NCBI GenBank assembly: GCA_021808195.1 | Contig: JAKBCE010000004.1 | Span: 140,300-204,299 of the forward strand | DNA: 64,000 nt | Reading direction: 5' to 3' | Origin: Pseudomonadota bacterium | Lineage (GTDB): Bacteria; Pseudomonadota; Gammaproteobacteria; Steroidobacterales; Steroidobacteraceae | Shown: in pieces, positions 50,150-60,177 of the stretch | Layout: every line of letters begins with the position of its first letter | How positions within the stretch are numbered: the first letter of the stretch is position 1 | The notes under the pieces: model-generated | The model's input: only the letters and a program-made list of their open reading frames with translations | What the model was told of the DNA's origin: nothing | Database searches by the model: none | Program-made: the position numbers and the translations under genes

Positions 50150-50178
50150 TCACACACCAAGCACTAGGTACGACAGCC

Positions 50179-52182
50179 ATGTTTGATCGGATACTATCAG
50201 AACTACGCCAAGTGCCCTTTCTTGGAACGCTGTCGGGCATTCCGCTCGACATGTTCCTCGTCGTCGCCTCGCTTACTGCGGCCTATCTAATCTTCTATCT
50301 CACGCAAGGCGTGCGGGTGGGGCTACAGTTGTGGCTCGCGGTCAGACGCATCGAGAAATTGAAGTCCAAAGAAGCTCACGTCGACCCTGATGACGTCGCT
50401 CGAGTGCTCACGCGTGAACCCTTTCGCCATCTTTGGTCCGAGTACCAGGAGACGCTCCACGAGATGACGACGGCGGCCAGTGGCGCGACGCACCTTGTGG
50501 AGGTGCGCGCGACGGTTCTAGCCGAGGTGTTCTTTACACGCGATGCGCTGGTGGATGGCCGGTTACTCGATGATTTCACCCGGCACTTGCCGGGCGTGCT
50601 GACCGGTCTGGGCATAATAGGCACGTTCGCGGGGCTTCTCGAGGGCCTCGGGCGATTCGACGTAACCAGCAGCGCGTCCGCAATCGCGGGGTTAAGACCC
50701 CTTCTAACGGGCGTCGCTCACGCATTTACCGCATCAGCTGCAGCTATCTTCTGCGCCATGCTCGTTGTCTTCACGAGCCGCCTCACTCTCGCATACTTCT
50801 ATCGGTTGGTGGAGAGGCTCAATCGCGTAATCGACTCACTCTACGCGGCCGGCGCCAGCGAGGAGTATTTGTCTAGGCTCGTCAGATCCTCTGAAAAATC
50901 CGAGGCCCATGCCGCACAGCTCAAACAGGCGCTGGTCGAAGATCTGACCACGATGATGAACAATATCGTGGACCGCCAAATCAGTGCGCAATCACAGAGC
51001 AATGCTGCCCTTGGAACAAAAATCGCTTCGGTGATCACGGAGGCGCTTGCCGATCCGATGAGGAGAATTACGGCGGCGATCGAGACGACGAACCAGGGTA
51101 GTCAGCAAGCGGTTAGCGGAATGCTTGAATCGCTTCTGACCGGCTTCATGGCGAAGCTCGAAGATACGTTCGGCGGTCAGATGCGAGGCATCCAGGCGCA
51201 GATGGGACAGTCGATGGCGGCCATGACGAGCGTACAGCAAGCACTCCAGAACCTCGTGGCAGACATCGGGCGTTCGAACGAACAAGCCACGACCAAGCTG
51301 AGCGGCACGCTCGATGAAGCGATGAAGCAGGCCGCCGCCAATCAGCAGCTGATGACGGAGCAGATGCGCGAATTCGTGCAGAACTTTCGCAAGCTCGTCA
51401 CCGAGGAGCAGGAGAAATCGCGGCAGACTATGGATCAGGCGGTCACGACCGTTCTCGAGCGCCTCGCAATTGCTGTCGAGCAAATGGAGAGCGTCCGCAC
51501 CAGGGCAGCAGCACAGGAGGAGGCGCGTAACGCGGCACTCACCGGCAAAACTCAAGAGGCGGTCAACGGATTCGCGGGGCAGGTCGAGACGCTGCTTGCT
51601 CTTCTAGAAGAGCAAACCACGCTCACTCGCAGCAACTTGGAAGCAATATCGAACATTGCGACCCGAGCGATTGATGGCATGACTAACGGTGCGCTCACGA
51701 TGGGCGCTGCGGCCCAACGCTTCGAGACCGCCGGCAATGCCGTTTCGGGTATCTTCGACCGCTCTGCCAGGGTTAGTGAGCAGCTCACCGTGAGTGCAAA
51801 CGCGCTTCAGACAGCGAGTTCCGCGGTTCGTTATGGCTTTGAGCAGTATGATGCTACCCGCAAAACGGTAGAGGCTCACGTCGCGACGCTCAGCACGCTT
51901 ATCGAGAACGCACGCAAGGAAGCCGGCCTCTCTCGCGCCATGCTGGACGATCTGGAGAGGATCGTAAACCAATTGAAGCTCGCGGAGAATCAGAGCCTAG
52001 AGTATCTAGAAGGTGTCAACCGGACGCTCGGTACTGCTTTCGAAGCCTTTGGAACACAGCTGGCCGGCCAGATACGGAGGTCTATCGGCGAGTCAGATGG
52101 ACACCTTTCCAAGGGCGTGCAGCATTTGAACGGCGTCGTGCAGGAGCTCGGTTCCGCGCTTGCGCGCTTGAAAAGGGCGTAG
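50179..52182 (+). CDS. zorA: Zorya anti-phage system protein ZorA (MotA/ExbB-like)
   Basis: A 667-aa inner-membrane channel subunit. Membrane helices near residues 24-42, 137-155 (LTGLGIIGTFAGLLEGL) and 172-200 (LLTGVAHAFTASAAAIFCAM) form the MotA/TolQ/ExbB core. The remaining ~450 residues are a helical, Gln/Ala/Thr-rich tail, matching the long intracellular tail of ZorA, which with ZorB forms a proton-driven motor complex. zorB starts 2 bp after its stop. Confidence 0.92.
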   Translation: MFDRILSELRQVPFLGTLSGIPLDMFLVVASLTAAYLIFYLTQGVRVGLQLWLAVRRIEKLKSKEAHVDPDDVARVLTREPFRHLWSEYQETLHEMTTAASGATHLVEVRATVLAEVFFTRDALVDGRLLDDFTRHLPGVLTGLGIIGTFAGLLEGLGRFDVTSSASAIAGLRPLLTGVAHAFTASAAAIFCAMLVVFTSRLTLAYFYRLVERLNRVIDSLYAAGASEEYLSRLVRSSEKSEAHAAQLKQALVEDLTTMMNNIVDRQISAQSQSNAALGTKIASVITEALADPMRRITAAIETTNQGSQQAVSGMLESLLTGFMAKLEDTFGGQMRGIQAQMGQSMAAMTSVQQALQNLVADIGRSNEQATTKLSGTLDEAMKQAAANQQLMTEQMREFVQNFRKLVTEEQEKSRQTMDQAVTTVLERLAIAVEQMESVRTRAAAQEEARNAALTGKTQEAVNGFAGQVETLLALLEEQTTLTRSNLEAISNIATRAIDGMTNGALTMGAAAQRFETAGNAVSGIFDRSARVSEQLTVSANALQTASSAVRYGFEQYDATRKTVEAHVATLSTLIENARKEAGLSRAMLDDLERIVNQLKLAENQSLEYLEGVNRTLGTAFEAFGTQLAGQIRRSIGESDGHLSKGVQHLNGVVQELGSALARLKRA

Positions 52183-52184
52183 CA

Positions 52185-52892
52185 GTGTTGAACTTCTTCA
52201 CCTCCCGCCGAGCTCAAAAGCTTGAGGGCGAGTCACCCTTTTGGATCTCTTTTTCCGATCTCATGACGGCCTTAATGGCCCTGTTTCTGCTTGTCATGGC
52301 TGTGACACTGATCTCGGTGACGAAGGACGTCACTGCGGCAGAGCGGCGAAAAATCCAAAGAGAGAAGGATATTCAAGAACTCATGGCGGAGATCCGGAAG
52401 GACTCCCGAGAATTCCCTGACGTGCAAGTCGACGCATCTACCTACAGAATTGATCTAGGGAATGTCGTTCATTTTCATAGCGGGAGCGCAGACATTAGCG
52501 AGGCGGGTAGCCGCTTTCTCAGGGCCTACATTCCCGTCATTTTAAAGACTCAAGCGACGGCGCTTGGGAAAGAGTGGATTAGGCGAATCGTCGTCGAAGG
52601 CTACACGGACCAAGACGGAACTTATCTATTTAATTTGGGCCTGAGCCTGCGGCGCAGCGAGTCCGTTGTTTGCATGCTCCTTAACTCGCCCAATTCCAAT
52701 GAGCCTCAGTTATCCGATGAGCAGCGGCAGCAAATCGTAAACCTGTTTCTCGTTGGTGGATATTCGTTCAATTCCATCAAGGCCTCGAAGGAGGAGAGCC
52801 GTCGGGTCGAGCTTAAAATTGAATTCTGGCCGCTCGACGCGCCACGGGAACCCTCATCGGTACTCAAGAACAAGGAAATAGGGCAATGCTAG
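52185..52892 (+). CDS. zorB: Zorya system protein ZorB (MotB/OmpA-like)
   Basis: A 235-aa protein with one membrane helix holding the proton-binding Asp25 (ISFSDLMTALMALFLLVMAV, as in MotB) and a C-terminal OmpA-like peptidoglycan-binding domain (VHFHSGSADISEAG, VVEGYTDQDG, LSLRRSESV). ZorB anchors the ZorA motor to the cell wall. A GTG start is used. The end overlaps zorC by 7 bp. Confidence 0.92.
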   Translation: MLNFFTSRRAQKLEGESPFWISFSDLMTALMALFLLVMAVTLISVTKDVTAAERRKIQREKDIQELMAEIRKDSREFPDVQVDASTYRIDLGNVVHFHSGSADISEAGSRFLRAYIPVILKTQATALGKEWIRRIVVEGYTDQDGTYLFNLGLSLRRSESVVCMLLNSPNSNEPQLSDEQRQQIVNLFLVGGYSFNSIKASKEESRRVELKIEFWPLDAPREPSSVLKNKEIGQC

Positions 52893-54595
52893 GAGCACTC
52901 GAGGCGCTTCTTGCTCAAGCGCTCGGACGACTCACGGACTCGGCTGATACCCTCGGCAAGCCCGAGCTCATCGAGGCTGCCGCTTTCGAATCCGAGCGCC
53001 TCTTTCAGGGTCATTCCCGCTCGCACGCTCCGTCGCATGCCGCGCGAACAGCCGCGATTGCGTTCGTCAACGGGCGAGAGTTAAACGACTGGGAGACCGA
53101 TGCTGTCGCCGCCTGCTTGTGTCGGCCTCTTCTCGAGTGCCGTAACGCGACGCCGTTGAGTAGCGAGCGGCTGTATTCGCTCCTTGACCGCTATGAACAG
53201 GATGCCGAGAAGCGTCAGCTGCCGAGGCTCACTTGGTTTGGGCTTCTCTGTTCTTACTTCGAATTTGATCCCGCTCGAGCTATGGAGCGTGACCGAGCTG
53301 GGTGGGAAGCGCTGCGCAAGTTCCTCCAAAAAACCTGGCCTCTAATCGATCGGGAATCTGGTTCGGGGATCGTTCCTGATTGGGTCCGGGTCATCCGCCG
53401 AGATCCTGATGTTCTCACGGACCGAGCGGCACATCGCTATGCCGCCGACTATTTGGGCGGCGATACCGCAGGAGTCTCTTCACTCGCAACGGATCTAGCG
53501 ATCCCGGAATCGAGCTGGTTCTACCATGCCCTCATCTTGGATGCCGTTCGCGCCGCGACGCAACGAGCAGACGAGCCTTTCAAGGCCACCATTCCGAGGC
53601 TCATTCAGCTGCTCGTCGAGCGGCCCGTCTTCCGGGATGACGCCCTCGTTGCCATTCTGGAGCGTTACTGTCGCTGTCGCGAACAGCCAGTCCCAGAGCG
53701 GCTGAGGGACTACGTGGTAAGCCCGACTGTGTGGCGTAATCCCAAACTCAAAGCCGCTGGCCTGGCCACAAGCTGGAATCGGGTCAGTGAAGAAGTCTGG
53801 CGGATGGTTCTTGGGTGGGTAAACGAGAAGAACCTCAAAGACTTCTTCGAGATACTCGCCGATCGAAACAAAGCCGACCAAGGGCGACTCGCCTTCTGGA
53901 GTCGGTACCTGGAACAGATCAGCTGGACCCGTCTGATACTGGGGACCGACACGCTCTCCCTAGCGCGCCGCAACCGAGGTGTGGCGGACCTCATCGCGCG
54001 CGAGGAAGGAGCATACGCAAGGCTACATAACCCCCAAGGCGAGGTCGATGCGTTCATCATGGAAATCGGTGACCGAACGATCGTGGAGTTCAGTCAGAAG
54101 CCAAACGCGGTGTACTTTTACAAGACCACCGAGCTTGGGTTCGATAGATATGCGAGGGCATACCAAGGGACTCACGAGGACCTCAAATGTGGCTCCGTAA
54201 AAGTCAACCACCACAAAGGGTGGGAAGATGAAGCGGAGGCCCTCCTTAAACGGTACGGGATTTCGCCCGACGCTAGCCGCCGCGTCGGCGGGAGCCCAGT
54301 CGCGCAGGACTCGAAAGACGTACCACCCCATCCGCCTCGGGGCGCTTCGCGGGGCGCCAGCGCCGCGCCACACGGGCGCAAGCCAAAAGGTGCACGGTTC
54401 GAGATGAACGCGTTGGCCCAGGCGGTTGCAGAGTTCCCGGGCGCGTATATCGATGACCGACGTGTAAACGGGCGCGGTGGACGCCTCTGGGTAGTCGATC
54501 CCCAAAAACACGCCGCTCTGGAGAAGCAGTTGCTTCGCTGGGGATTTAGATGGGCGAATACCCGACTAGCCCATTACTATCCGGAGAGTGCGTAA
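52886..54595 (+). CDS. zorC: Zorya system protein ZorC (EH-signature domain)
   Basis: A 569-aa cytosolic protein. Mostly helical, with the EH-signature region at about residues 380-420 (DAFIMEIGDRTIVEFS then NAVYFY). The Ala/Pro/Gly-rich linker near residue 480 leads into a C-terminal 75-residue domain. ZorC is a DNA-binding partner of the Zorya effector ZorD in type I systems. Stop and zorD start overlap as TAATG. Presence of ZorC and ZorD rather than ZorE makes this type I. Confidence 0.88.
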   Translation: MLGALEALLAQALGRLTDSADTLGKPELIEAAAFESERLFQGHSRSHAPSHAARTAAIAFVNGRELNDWETDAVAACLCRPLLECRNATPLSSERLYSLLDRYEQDAEKRQLPRLTWFGLLCSYFEFDPARAMERDRAGWEALRKFLQKTWPLIDRESGSGIVPDWVRVIRRDPDVLTDRAAHRYAADYLGGDTAGVSSLATDLAIPESSWFYHALILDAVRAATQRADEPFKATIPRLIQLLVERPVFRDDALVAILERYCRCREQPVPERLRDYVVSPTVWRNPKLKAAGLATSWNRVSEEVWRMVLGWVNEKNLKDFFEILADRNKADQGRLAFWSRYLEQISWTRLILGTDTLSLARRNRGVADLIAREEGAYARLHNPQGEVDAFIMEIGDRTIVEFSQKPNAVYFYKTTELGFDRYARAYQGTHEDLKCGSVKVNHHKGWEDEAEALLKRYGISPDASRRVGGSPVAQDSKDVPPHPPRGASRGASAAPHGRKPKGARFEMNALAQAVAEFPGAYIDDRRVNGRGGRLWVVDPQKHAALEKQLLRWGFRWANTRLAHYYPESA

Positions 54596-57500
54596 TGCTC
54601 TTTGAGCGTATTCTACGGCGAGGGCACGAGGCAGATCGCCCGCGCGTTTATGAGCGCCAATGGGATGATGCGGGGATTCGTCTTCGCCTCAGTGGGCCTC
54701 CGATAGAGGTAAGCGTTGAGGGACTACACGAAGCGACAGACGCTGCCAGTCCACGGGAGACTTGCCTCACCGCGTATCTCTCGCAGCTCATCATCGAAGA
54801 CCGTTGTCAGCTGACGTCGACCGGAGTGCTCCTGCCCTGGGGGTTGGTTTACGATTTAAGGCGCGAGAGTGACCATGCCGTCGTCCGGGACCTGCTAGAA
54901 CTTCCGCAGGAGCATTCGCTAAGCCCAGTTCTGGAATGCCGCTCGACGCTCGCCGATCGCGACTTCGAGATCACCATCGAGGGCTGGGCCGAAGCGGGAA
55001 GAGCCGTGCCGGTCTCGCGCATCATTGGCGGCATCGCCATCGTTCGAGAGGAGGAGTGGCTCCTTTCCGAAGCGGCGTGGAGATGCTCGCAGGTGATCGA
55101 GCGCTTTTCGGCTCGGGCTACCGATCAGCGCACCCAGCACGATAATGAACTCGCCTGGGGCGAAATTCGCCCGTTCGCGGATGCAGCCGGCGCCCTCTAC
55201 CGAGCGCCGTACCTCGAGACGACGTTTGTGATAACGCCGAAGACGTTGCGTCTTAAGCTATCACGGGAGACAACCGCCTTTGGTCGCGTTACAACGGTCG
55301 AGCCCACATTCGACGGTGCTCCTGAGGGGTGGATTCGGGCCTTCGACCGGCACTCTTCTGTCCAACCCCACTACGATCTCACCCCTGCGGGGGGCTTCGC
55401 GCGGGTCGTTGTCTCAGAACCGGTCCGCCAGGTGCTCACCGCGATCAAGCGCGACATGCCCAACCGAAAGGTCGCCGGATCGAGAGCCGAGCAATTTCTC
55501 CATAATCCGTGGTCCTTCCTTGGCGAAGCCGCGTATGAGGTGCTCCGAGAGGAGGAGTTTCTCGAAGACAAGGCAGCCGTAGGGCCACTGAACACGACCT
55601 TCTCGCTGCACCCTCAAATGGGGCAGGCCCGTATCGAGTCCGTGTATCTCACCATAGAAGAACAATTCGCTAACGGCGGATTCAGAACAAACAGGATACC
55701 CATTCACGCGGTTCGCGAACTCGACGAGTTTATCTCTGAGCTCGCCTCGGCCCTTCGCGATGATCGTCGGCAGGTTCCCTGGGGCGAATACGATCTGTCG
55801 ATCGACGCGGAGTCGCCTCTGCAGCTTGAGACGGCCCGTCAGCTTTCGCACTTGTGGAAGGCGCAGCCCGCTCAGACTATCTCGCTAGCCGACGTCTATG
55901 AGCTCGCGAGTTACAGCAACCGCATCGAAGGGATCGGAATCGCGAAGCCGAGCTATATCCCGCTCATCCAGAAGCCATCCGATTCCGATCAGAGCGGCTC
56001 GGGATGGCTGCCCGCAGACTTGGTGCCGATGGTGCGTGTCACGCTCGCAGGTCACGAAGGACAAGTTGTTATCCCGCTAACACGTGAGTGGGTGGAGGAG
56101 TTTTCGAAGCAAGTGGAGCAAGCCGAAACGGCCGGGAACGCCGAGATCCGCAGTGCGGCGCTCCCGACAGCGCTTGCGACCTCTGAGGCTCGGACGCTGC
56201 TCGATGGCTTTCACGCCATGCTCAACGCGTCGGGTTCCGTCAAGCCAGCGCAGTCAGGCCACGAGAAACCTCAGCGAAGGGCCCGAGAAACCCTCCTCGT
56301 AAAGACAAACTTCCACAAGATCGATTATCTCGAGGAGCGCGCAAAGAACCTCGCGGTTCCTACGAATGCCGCCGCGAAGCTCCCGGCGTGCTTACGGCCG
56401 ACGGTGAACTTGAAGAAGCACCAGCTCGATGGGATAGCTTGGTTCCAGCACCTGCTCAGTCACGCTCCTGCACATTGCCGCGGAGCGCTACTCGCTGATG
56501 ACATGGGTCTTGGAAAGACCCTGCAGCTGCTCGCCGTTCTGGGGCGTCACTACGAAATTCACAGCGACGCTGGCCCCTCACTTATCGTCGCTCCTAAAAG
56601 CCTGATAAAGAACTGGGAATCCGAGGTGCGGAAATTCTTCACACCTTCCTTTCCCGAGCTTCTCGTGCTCTACGGGGAACAATTGCGCGAGCGAAAGCAA
56701 CCACTCAGTCTGATCGATTCGGAGTTGCAGTCCCGTGGCGTCACTGACCTGCTGCGGCCGGACTGGGCGGGAAACGCAAAGGTGATAATCACCACTTACG
56801 AGGTTCTCACAAACTACGAGTTCTCCTTAGCCAGGATACCCTTCGCCTTTACGATTTGTGACGAGGCTCAACGGATAAAAACGCCGGGAACTCAGGTTTC
56901 GATGGCCGTGCGGGCGCTCAAGTCAGACTTTCGCATTGTCTGCACCGGAACGCCAGTAGAGAACTCGCTCGCAGATCTGTGGTGTCTGTTCGACTTCGTT
57001 CAGCCTGGACTCATAGGGGGGCTGGAGGAGTTCGGCAAGAGATACCGCCGCCCAATTGAATGCGAAACGGAAGACCAAAAGGAGGCTCTTGAGGAGCTCA
57101 AGCGCGCGATCGGTCCGCAGATTCTACGTCGTACGAAGCACGAGCTCAAAGCGGAGTTCAAGAATAAGTATTTTGTGATACGTCGAATCAATGAGGACAA
57201 ACAGACTTTCACAGAGGCGCCCGCAAATGACGAGCGCCTCGAAATCCCGATGTCGGCTCACCAGGGAGTGTTGTATCTAGCGGGTCTCAAGAAATTGCAT
57301 GAGGCAGCCGAAGAAACTGACAGCCGCCGCCGCGCTAGAGCTTCCTTTGCGGCGCTTCACCTGATGAAGGCCGTCTGTGCCGAACCGTACTGCATTCCGG
57401 GGCGACGCTTCCTGCCCGATCGCGATGGCACTGCCGTTCATTTCCGAAATTCCGCAAAGCTTGCCTGGCTCATTGAGCAGCTGCGCTTGGTGAAGGCAGC

Positions 57501-58479
57501 TAACGAAAAGGCGATAGTGTTCACTGAGCTCCGGGAGGTTCAGTTATGCCTCTTCTACTTTTTCAAAGAGGTCTTCGGGATCAGGCCCGCGATCATAAAT
57601 GGAGATTCGGAAAATCGACAAAGCTATATTGATCGATTTTCAGCCTCGGAAGGATTTGATGTGATCATCCTTTCGACACTTGCGGCTGGCGCGGGCCTTA
57701 ACGTGACGGCAGCCAACCACGTTTTCCATTTTACTCGAGCGTGGAACCCCGCTAAAGAATCGCAAGCCACGGATCGCGCGTACCGCATTGGACAAGAGAA
57801 GGATGTATTCGTCTATTGCCCTGTTGCCGTCTCGGAGGACTTCGTCACATTTGACGTGCGCCTCGATCAGATGCTACGACGGAAGGCCGCACTTGCGACC
57901 GCAACGTTGGGCGACTCCTCGCTTACCGCGATGCTCAATGGAACAGGATCCGACGTTCGATTCACTGATCTAGTAGTAGATACGGATGCGAAGGGAAGTG
58001 ATCTGGCGGTGCGGGCATTGACGCTCGATGACGTGGATCGACTGGACGGGTTTGGTTTCGAGGTCCTATGCCAGCTTCTTTGGAGCAAGCAAGGGTATAT
58101 CGCCCGGGTGACACCAAAGCGGGCCGGCGATGGGGGAATTGACGTGTATGCCATGCGGGGCCGCGAGGGCGAACTCATCCAATGCAAAAGTTCTGGCGGC
58201 TCGGAGGTCGGCTGGGACGCAATCAAAGAGGTAACTGCGGGTTCTGCCTTATACCAAGTCCGGTTCCCTGGGACATTATTTCGCCGCATCGCTGTCACCA
58301 ACAGATCCTTCACAGCGAATGCGCGTGAGCATGCGGCCGCAAATCGCGTGCGACTTGTTGAGCGCCGCGAGATCGACAGCATGCTTGCCGAGCATCCAGT
58401 CCTCAATCACGAGCTTGATGCCGCGATCGTCGACGCTGAACCAATGCTGCATTCGGAATGGAGTCGGGTCGGGGGATGA
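54595..58479 (+). CDS. zorD: Zorya system effector ZorD (SNF2 helicase with Mrr-like nuclease)
   Basis: A 1294-aa protein. An N-terminal region of ~600 residues precedes an SNF2 motor: Walker A in LLADDMGLGKTLQLLAVL (~residue 640), DEAQ box in FTICDEAQRIKTPGTQ (~755), and in the second RecA domain LSTLAAGAGLNVTAANHV plus ATDRAYRIGQ. The final ~130 residues form an Mrr-like nuclease (GFGFEVLCQLLW, GDGGIDVYAM, LIQCKSSGG). This is the standard ZorD layout, in which the nuclease degrades invading DNA. ATG 54595 overlaps the zorC stop. Confidence 0.92.
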   Translation: MLFERILRRGHEADRPRVYERQWDDAGIRLRLSGPPIEVSVEGLHEATDAASPRETCLTAYLSQLIIEDRCQLTSTGVLLPWGLVYDLRRESDHAVVRDLLELPQEHSLSPVLECRSTLADRDFEITIEGWAEAGRAVPVSRIIGGIAIVREEEWLLSEAAWRCSQVIERFSARATDQRTQHDNELAWGEIRPFADAAGALYRAPYLETTFVITPKTLRLKLSRETTAFGRVTTVEPTFDGAPEGWIRAFDRHSSVQPHYDLTPAGGFARVVVSEPVRQVLTAIKRDMPNRKVAGSRAEQFLHNPWSFLGEAAYEVLREEEFLEDKAAVGPLNTTFSLHPQMGQARIESVYLTIEEQFANGGFRTNRIPIHAVRELDEFISELASALRDDRRQVPWGEYDLSIDAESPLQLETARQLSHLWKAQPAQTISLADVYELASYSNRIEGIGIAKPSYIPLIQKPSDSDQSGSGWLPADLVPMVRVTLAGHEGQVVIPLTREWVEEFSKQVEQAETAGNAEIRSAALPTALATSEARTLLDGFHAMLNASGSVKPAQSGHEKPQRRARETLLVKTNFHKIDYLEERAKNLAVPTNAAAKLPACLRPTVNLKKHQLDGIAWFQHLLSHAPAHCRGALLADDMGLGKTLQLLAVLGRHYEIHSDAGPSLIVAPKSLIKNWESEVRKFFTPSFPELLVLYGEQLRERKQPLSLIDSELQSRGVTDLLRPDWAGNAKVIITTYEVLTNYEFSLARIPFAFTICDEAQRIKTPGTQVSMAVRALKSDFRIVCTGTPVENSLADLWCLFDFVQPGLIGGLEEFGKRYRRPIECETEDQKEALEELKRAIGPQILRRTKHELKAEFKNKYFVIRRINEDKQTFTEAPANDERLEIPMSAHQGVLYLAGLKKLHEAAEETDSRRRARASFAALHLMKAVCAEPYCIPGRRFLPDRDGTAVHFRNSAKLAWLIEQLRLVKAANEKAIVFTELREVQLCLFYFFKEVFGIRPAIINGDSENRQSYIDRFSASEGFDVIILSTLAAGAGLNVTAANHVFHFTRAWNPAKESQATDRAYRIGQEKDVFVYCPVAVSEDFVTFDVRLDQMLRRKAALATATLGDSSLTAMLNGTGSDVRFTDLVVDTDAKGSDLAVRALTLDDVDRLDGFGFEVLCQLLWSKQGYIARVTPKRAGDGGIDVYAMRGREGELIQCKSSGGSEVGWDAIKEVTAGSALYQVRFPGTLFRRIAVTNRSFTANAREHAAANRVRLVERREIDSMLAEHPVLNHELDAAIVDAEPMLHSEWSRVGG

Positions 58480-58542
58480 TGAGAGACGCATTTCGGCTGC
58501 ACGCAAATCCCTCGCTGACTCACTATAACAAGGAGAATCGCT

Positions 58543-60177
58543 ATGCCGCTAACAACCGGATGGCTGACGCCCCCACCCTCCATCGGCGGTCTTGATCACC
58601 TGGGCACGCAGGCGCCCTGCATACTCGCGTATTCGCAGCTCCTTCCAGGCATAACGAATGTCACGGATCGGGCACGCTACTATTCGTTTTACCCGTGGGT
58701 GATCTGGTCGCTAGAAAGGTATGCCAAAGGGGCGACTCGTCAGGAATTTGTTGAGAAATTCAGGCGCGCCGATTGCCTCTTCACCCTGATTGCAGAGCGG
58801 CATGCTCGCATTTCAGATCAGGACGCGGAACGCCATGGGGCGGCAATGGTCGGCCGCATCAAGCTTACATCCGCGTTGACAGCTCTCGAGGGTGGTACTC
58901 CACTTCGACTAAGTCGGTACACAGCACAGGATTCCGACACGCGTTACTTTCAGAATGAAATGGGAGGGCTGGGGCAATATTACGCCGGAATCCTTACCGA
59001 CTTTGCCATACTGGATTCGCGATCGAGCAATTGGATCGGCTACTCCCGTGAACGGGGACAGCCAATAGCGGAAAGCTTGGACGGGACCGTCGAAGGCAAG
59101 CTGTTTTGGCAGACCTGCGATTCGGACAAGGTAACTCTTGCGGTTCTCGACCGTTTGGCCGGATTCTGCCCGTGCCACCTGCCAAAGAGCACGCGGGAGC
59201 ATCGCCACCTCCAGGCACTGTTTTTTAACGAAACGCCCTATGCCGAGGAGGAAGGACTGCCGCGACGCAACTCCCTGTCGATGCTCCTGCATCTGGTCCA
59301 TGTGCTCCAGAGTTCGTGTCCCGGTGAAGACCTAACGCAATTGACCTTCCGGGGGTGCATCTACACCAGCCGGCTTCCGTCGGGCGCTCCTTGGGAGCTG
59401 CCCAGCAATCTTGAGAATACACGCGCTCTTTGGGCGCTTTACGAGCGCGGCGATCTGCTTTCTGTCGCGTTCCAATGTATCTTTGCCGCCGCATTGATTG
59501 TCATGAACGAAGCGGAACATCGCTTTCTTACGGCCGAGAGTTTCGCAGGCCATTTTCTGGCTACGCAAACATTGCGGCGCGCACTCAGGGCGTTTAAGAC
59601 GGAAACGCTGGAGAGTGGGATCGAGCAGTATCGGCAGAATGGGCCTGCGTTGATGAGCTGGCGAGATGCCGATCACGAAGTCCAATTGGCGGAGCGCGTG
59701 GTGGCGACACCCGTCGCCGAGTATTCGAGAGGCGAGGATATCGTCGGGACTGCAATTCGGTGCCTCGTAGCAATTGCGGCGCGAGAAATGAGTGACCCCT
59801 GGGATTACACCCGTGTCGGCTGGACTGAAGAGGCTCTTTCGGATTACCCCATTAACTTGATCAGCTTTCGCAAGCGTGTTCGCGAGTGGCTACCGCGCCC
59901 AATGATTGAGGTAGCAAGGGAAATCGTGCAATGGACGCTGTCGACGCACCTACGAGTCGCGCTCCGAAAATTGAGACACACGGGCCAGTCATCATTTCGG
60001 TTCCGCCCGACAGAAATGGGATTCGAGGTTGTCCAGGTGCCGCCTCCGGCTAATACCGTTCCCCGGTTTCGGCAAGCAACCCAAATGCTTCGGGATCTTG
60101 CAATGCTTCGCCGCGTGCACGGCGTGACTAGGCTGACCGCTCTCGGCCACCAGAAGCTGGAGTCCGTCAGTGCGTAA
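58543..60177 (+). CDS. Unrecognised protein paired with a PLD-type nuclease (544 aa)
   Basis: I do not recognise a named family. The N-terminus has a striking, probably conserved block, GGLDHLGTQAPCILAYSQLL then GITNVTDRARYYSFYPWVIW. No signal peptide and no P-loop are seen; the protein appears mainly helical. An AAGGAG ribosome site lies at 58530-58535. It follows zorD by 63 bp on the same strand and its stop codon lies inside the start of the PLD gene (8-bp overlap), so both are made together. I infer that it regulates or targets the PLD protein. It could be co-transcribed with Zorya as an accessory or be an independent system. Confidence 0.75.
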   Translation: MPLTTGWLTPPPSIGGLDHLGTQAPCILAYSQLLPGITNVTDRARYYSFYPWVIWSLERYAKGATRQEFVEKFRRADCLFTLIAERHARISDQDAERHGAAMVGRIKLTSALTALEGGTPLRLSRYTAQDSDTRYFQNEMGGLGQYYAGILTDFAILDSRSSNWIGYSRERGQPIAESLDGTVEGKLFWQTCDSDKVTLAVLDRLAGFCPCHLPKSTREHRHLQALFFNETPYAEEEGLPRRNSLSMLLHLVHVLQSSCPGEDLTQLTFRGCIYTSRLPSGAPWELPSNLENTRALWALYERGDLLSVAFQCIFAAALIVMNEAEHRFLTAESFAGHFLATQTLRRALRAFKTETLESGIEQYRQNGPALMSWRDADHEVQLAERVVATPVAEYSRGEDIVGTAIRCLVAIAAREMSDPWDYTRVGWTEEALSDYPINLISFRKRVREWLPRPMIEVAREIVQWTLSTHLRVALRKLRHTGQSSFRFRPTEMGFEVVQVPPPANTVPRFRQATQMLRDLAMLRRVHGVTRLTALGHQKLESVSA

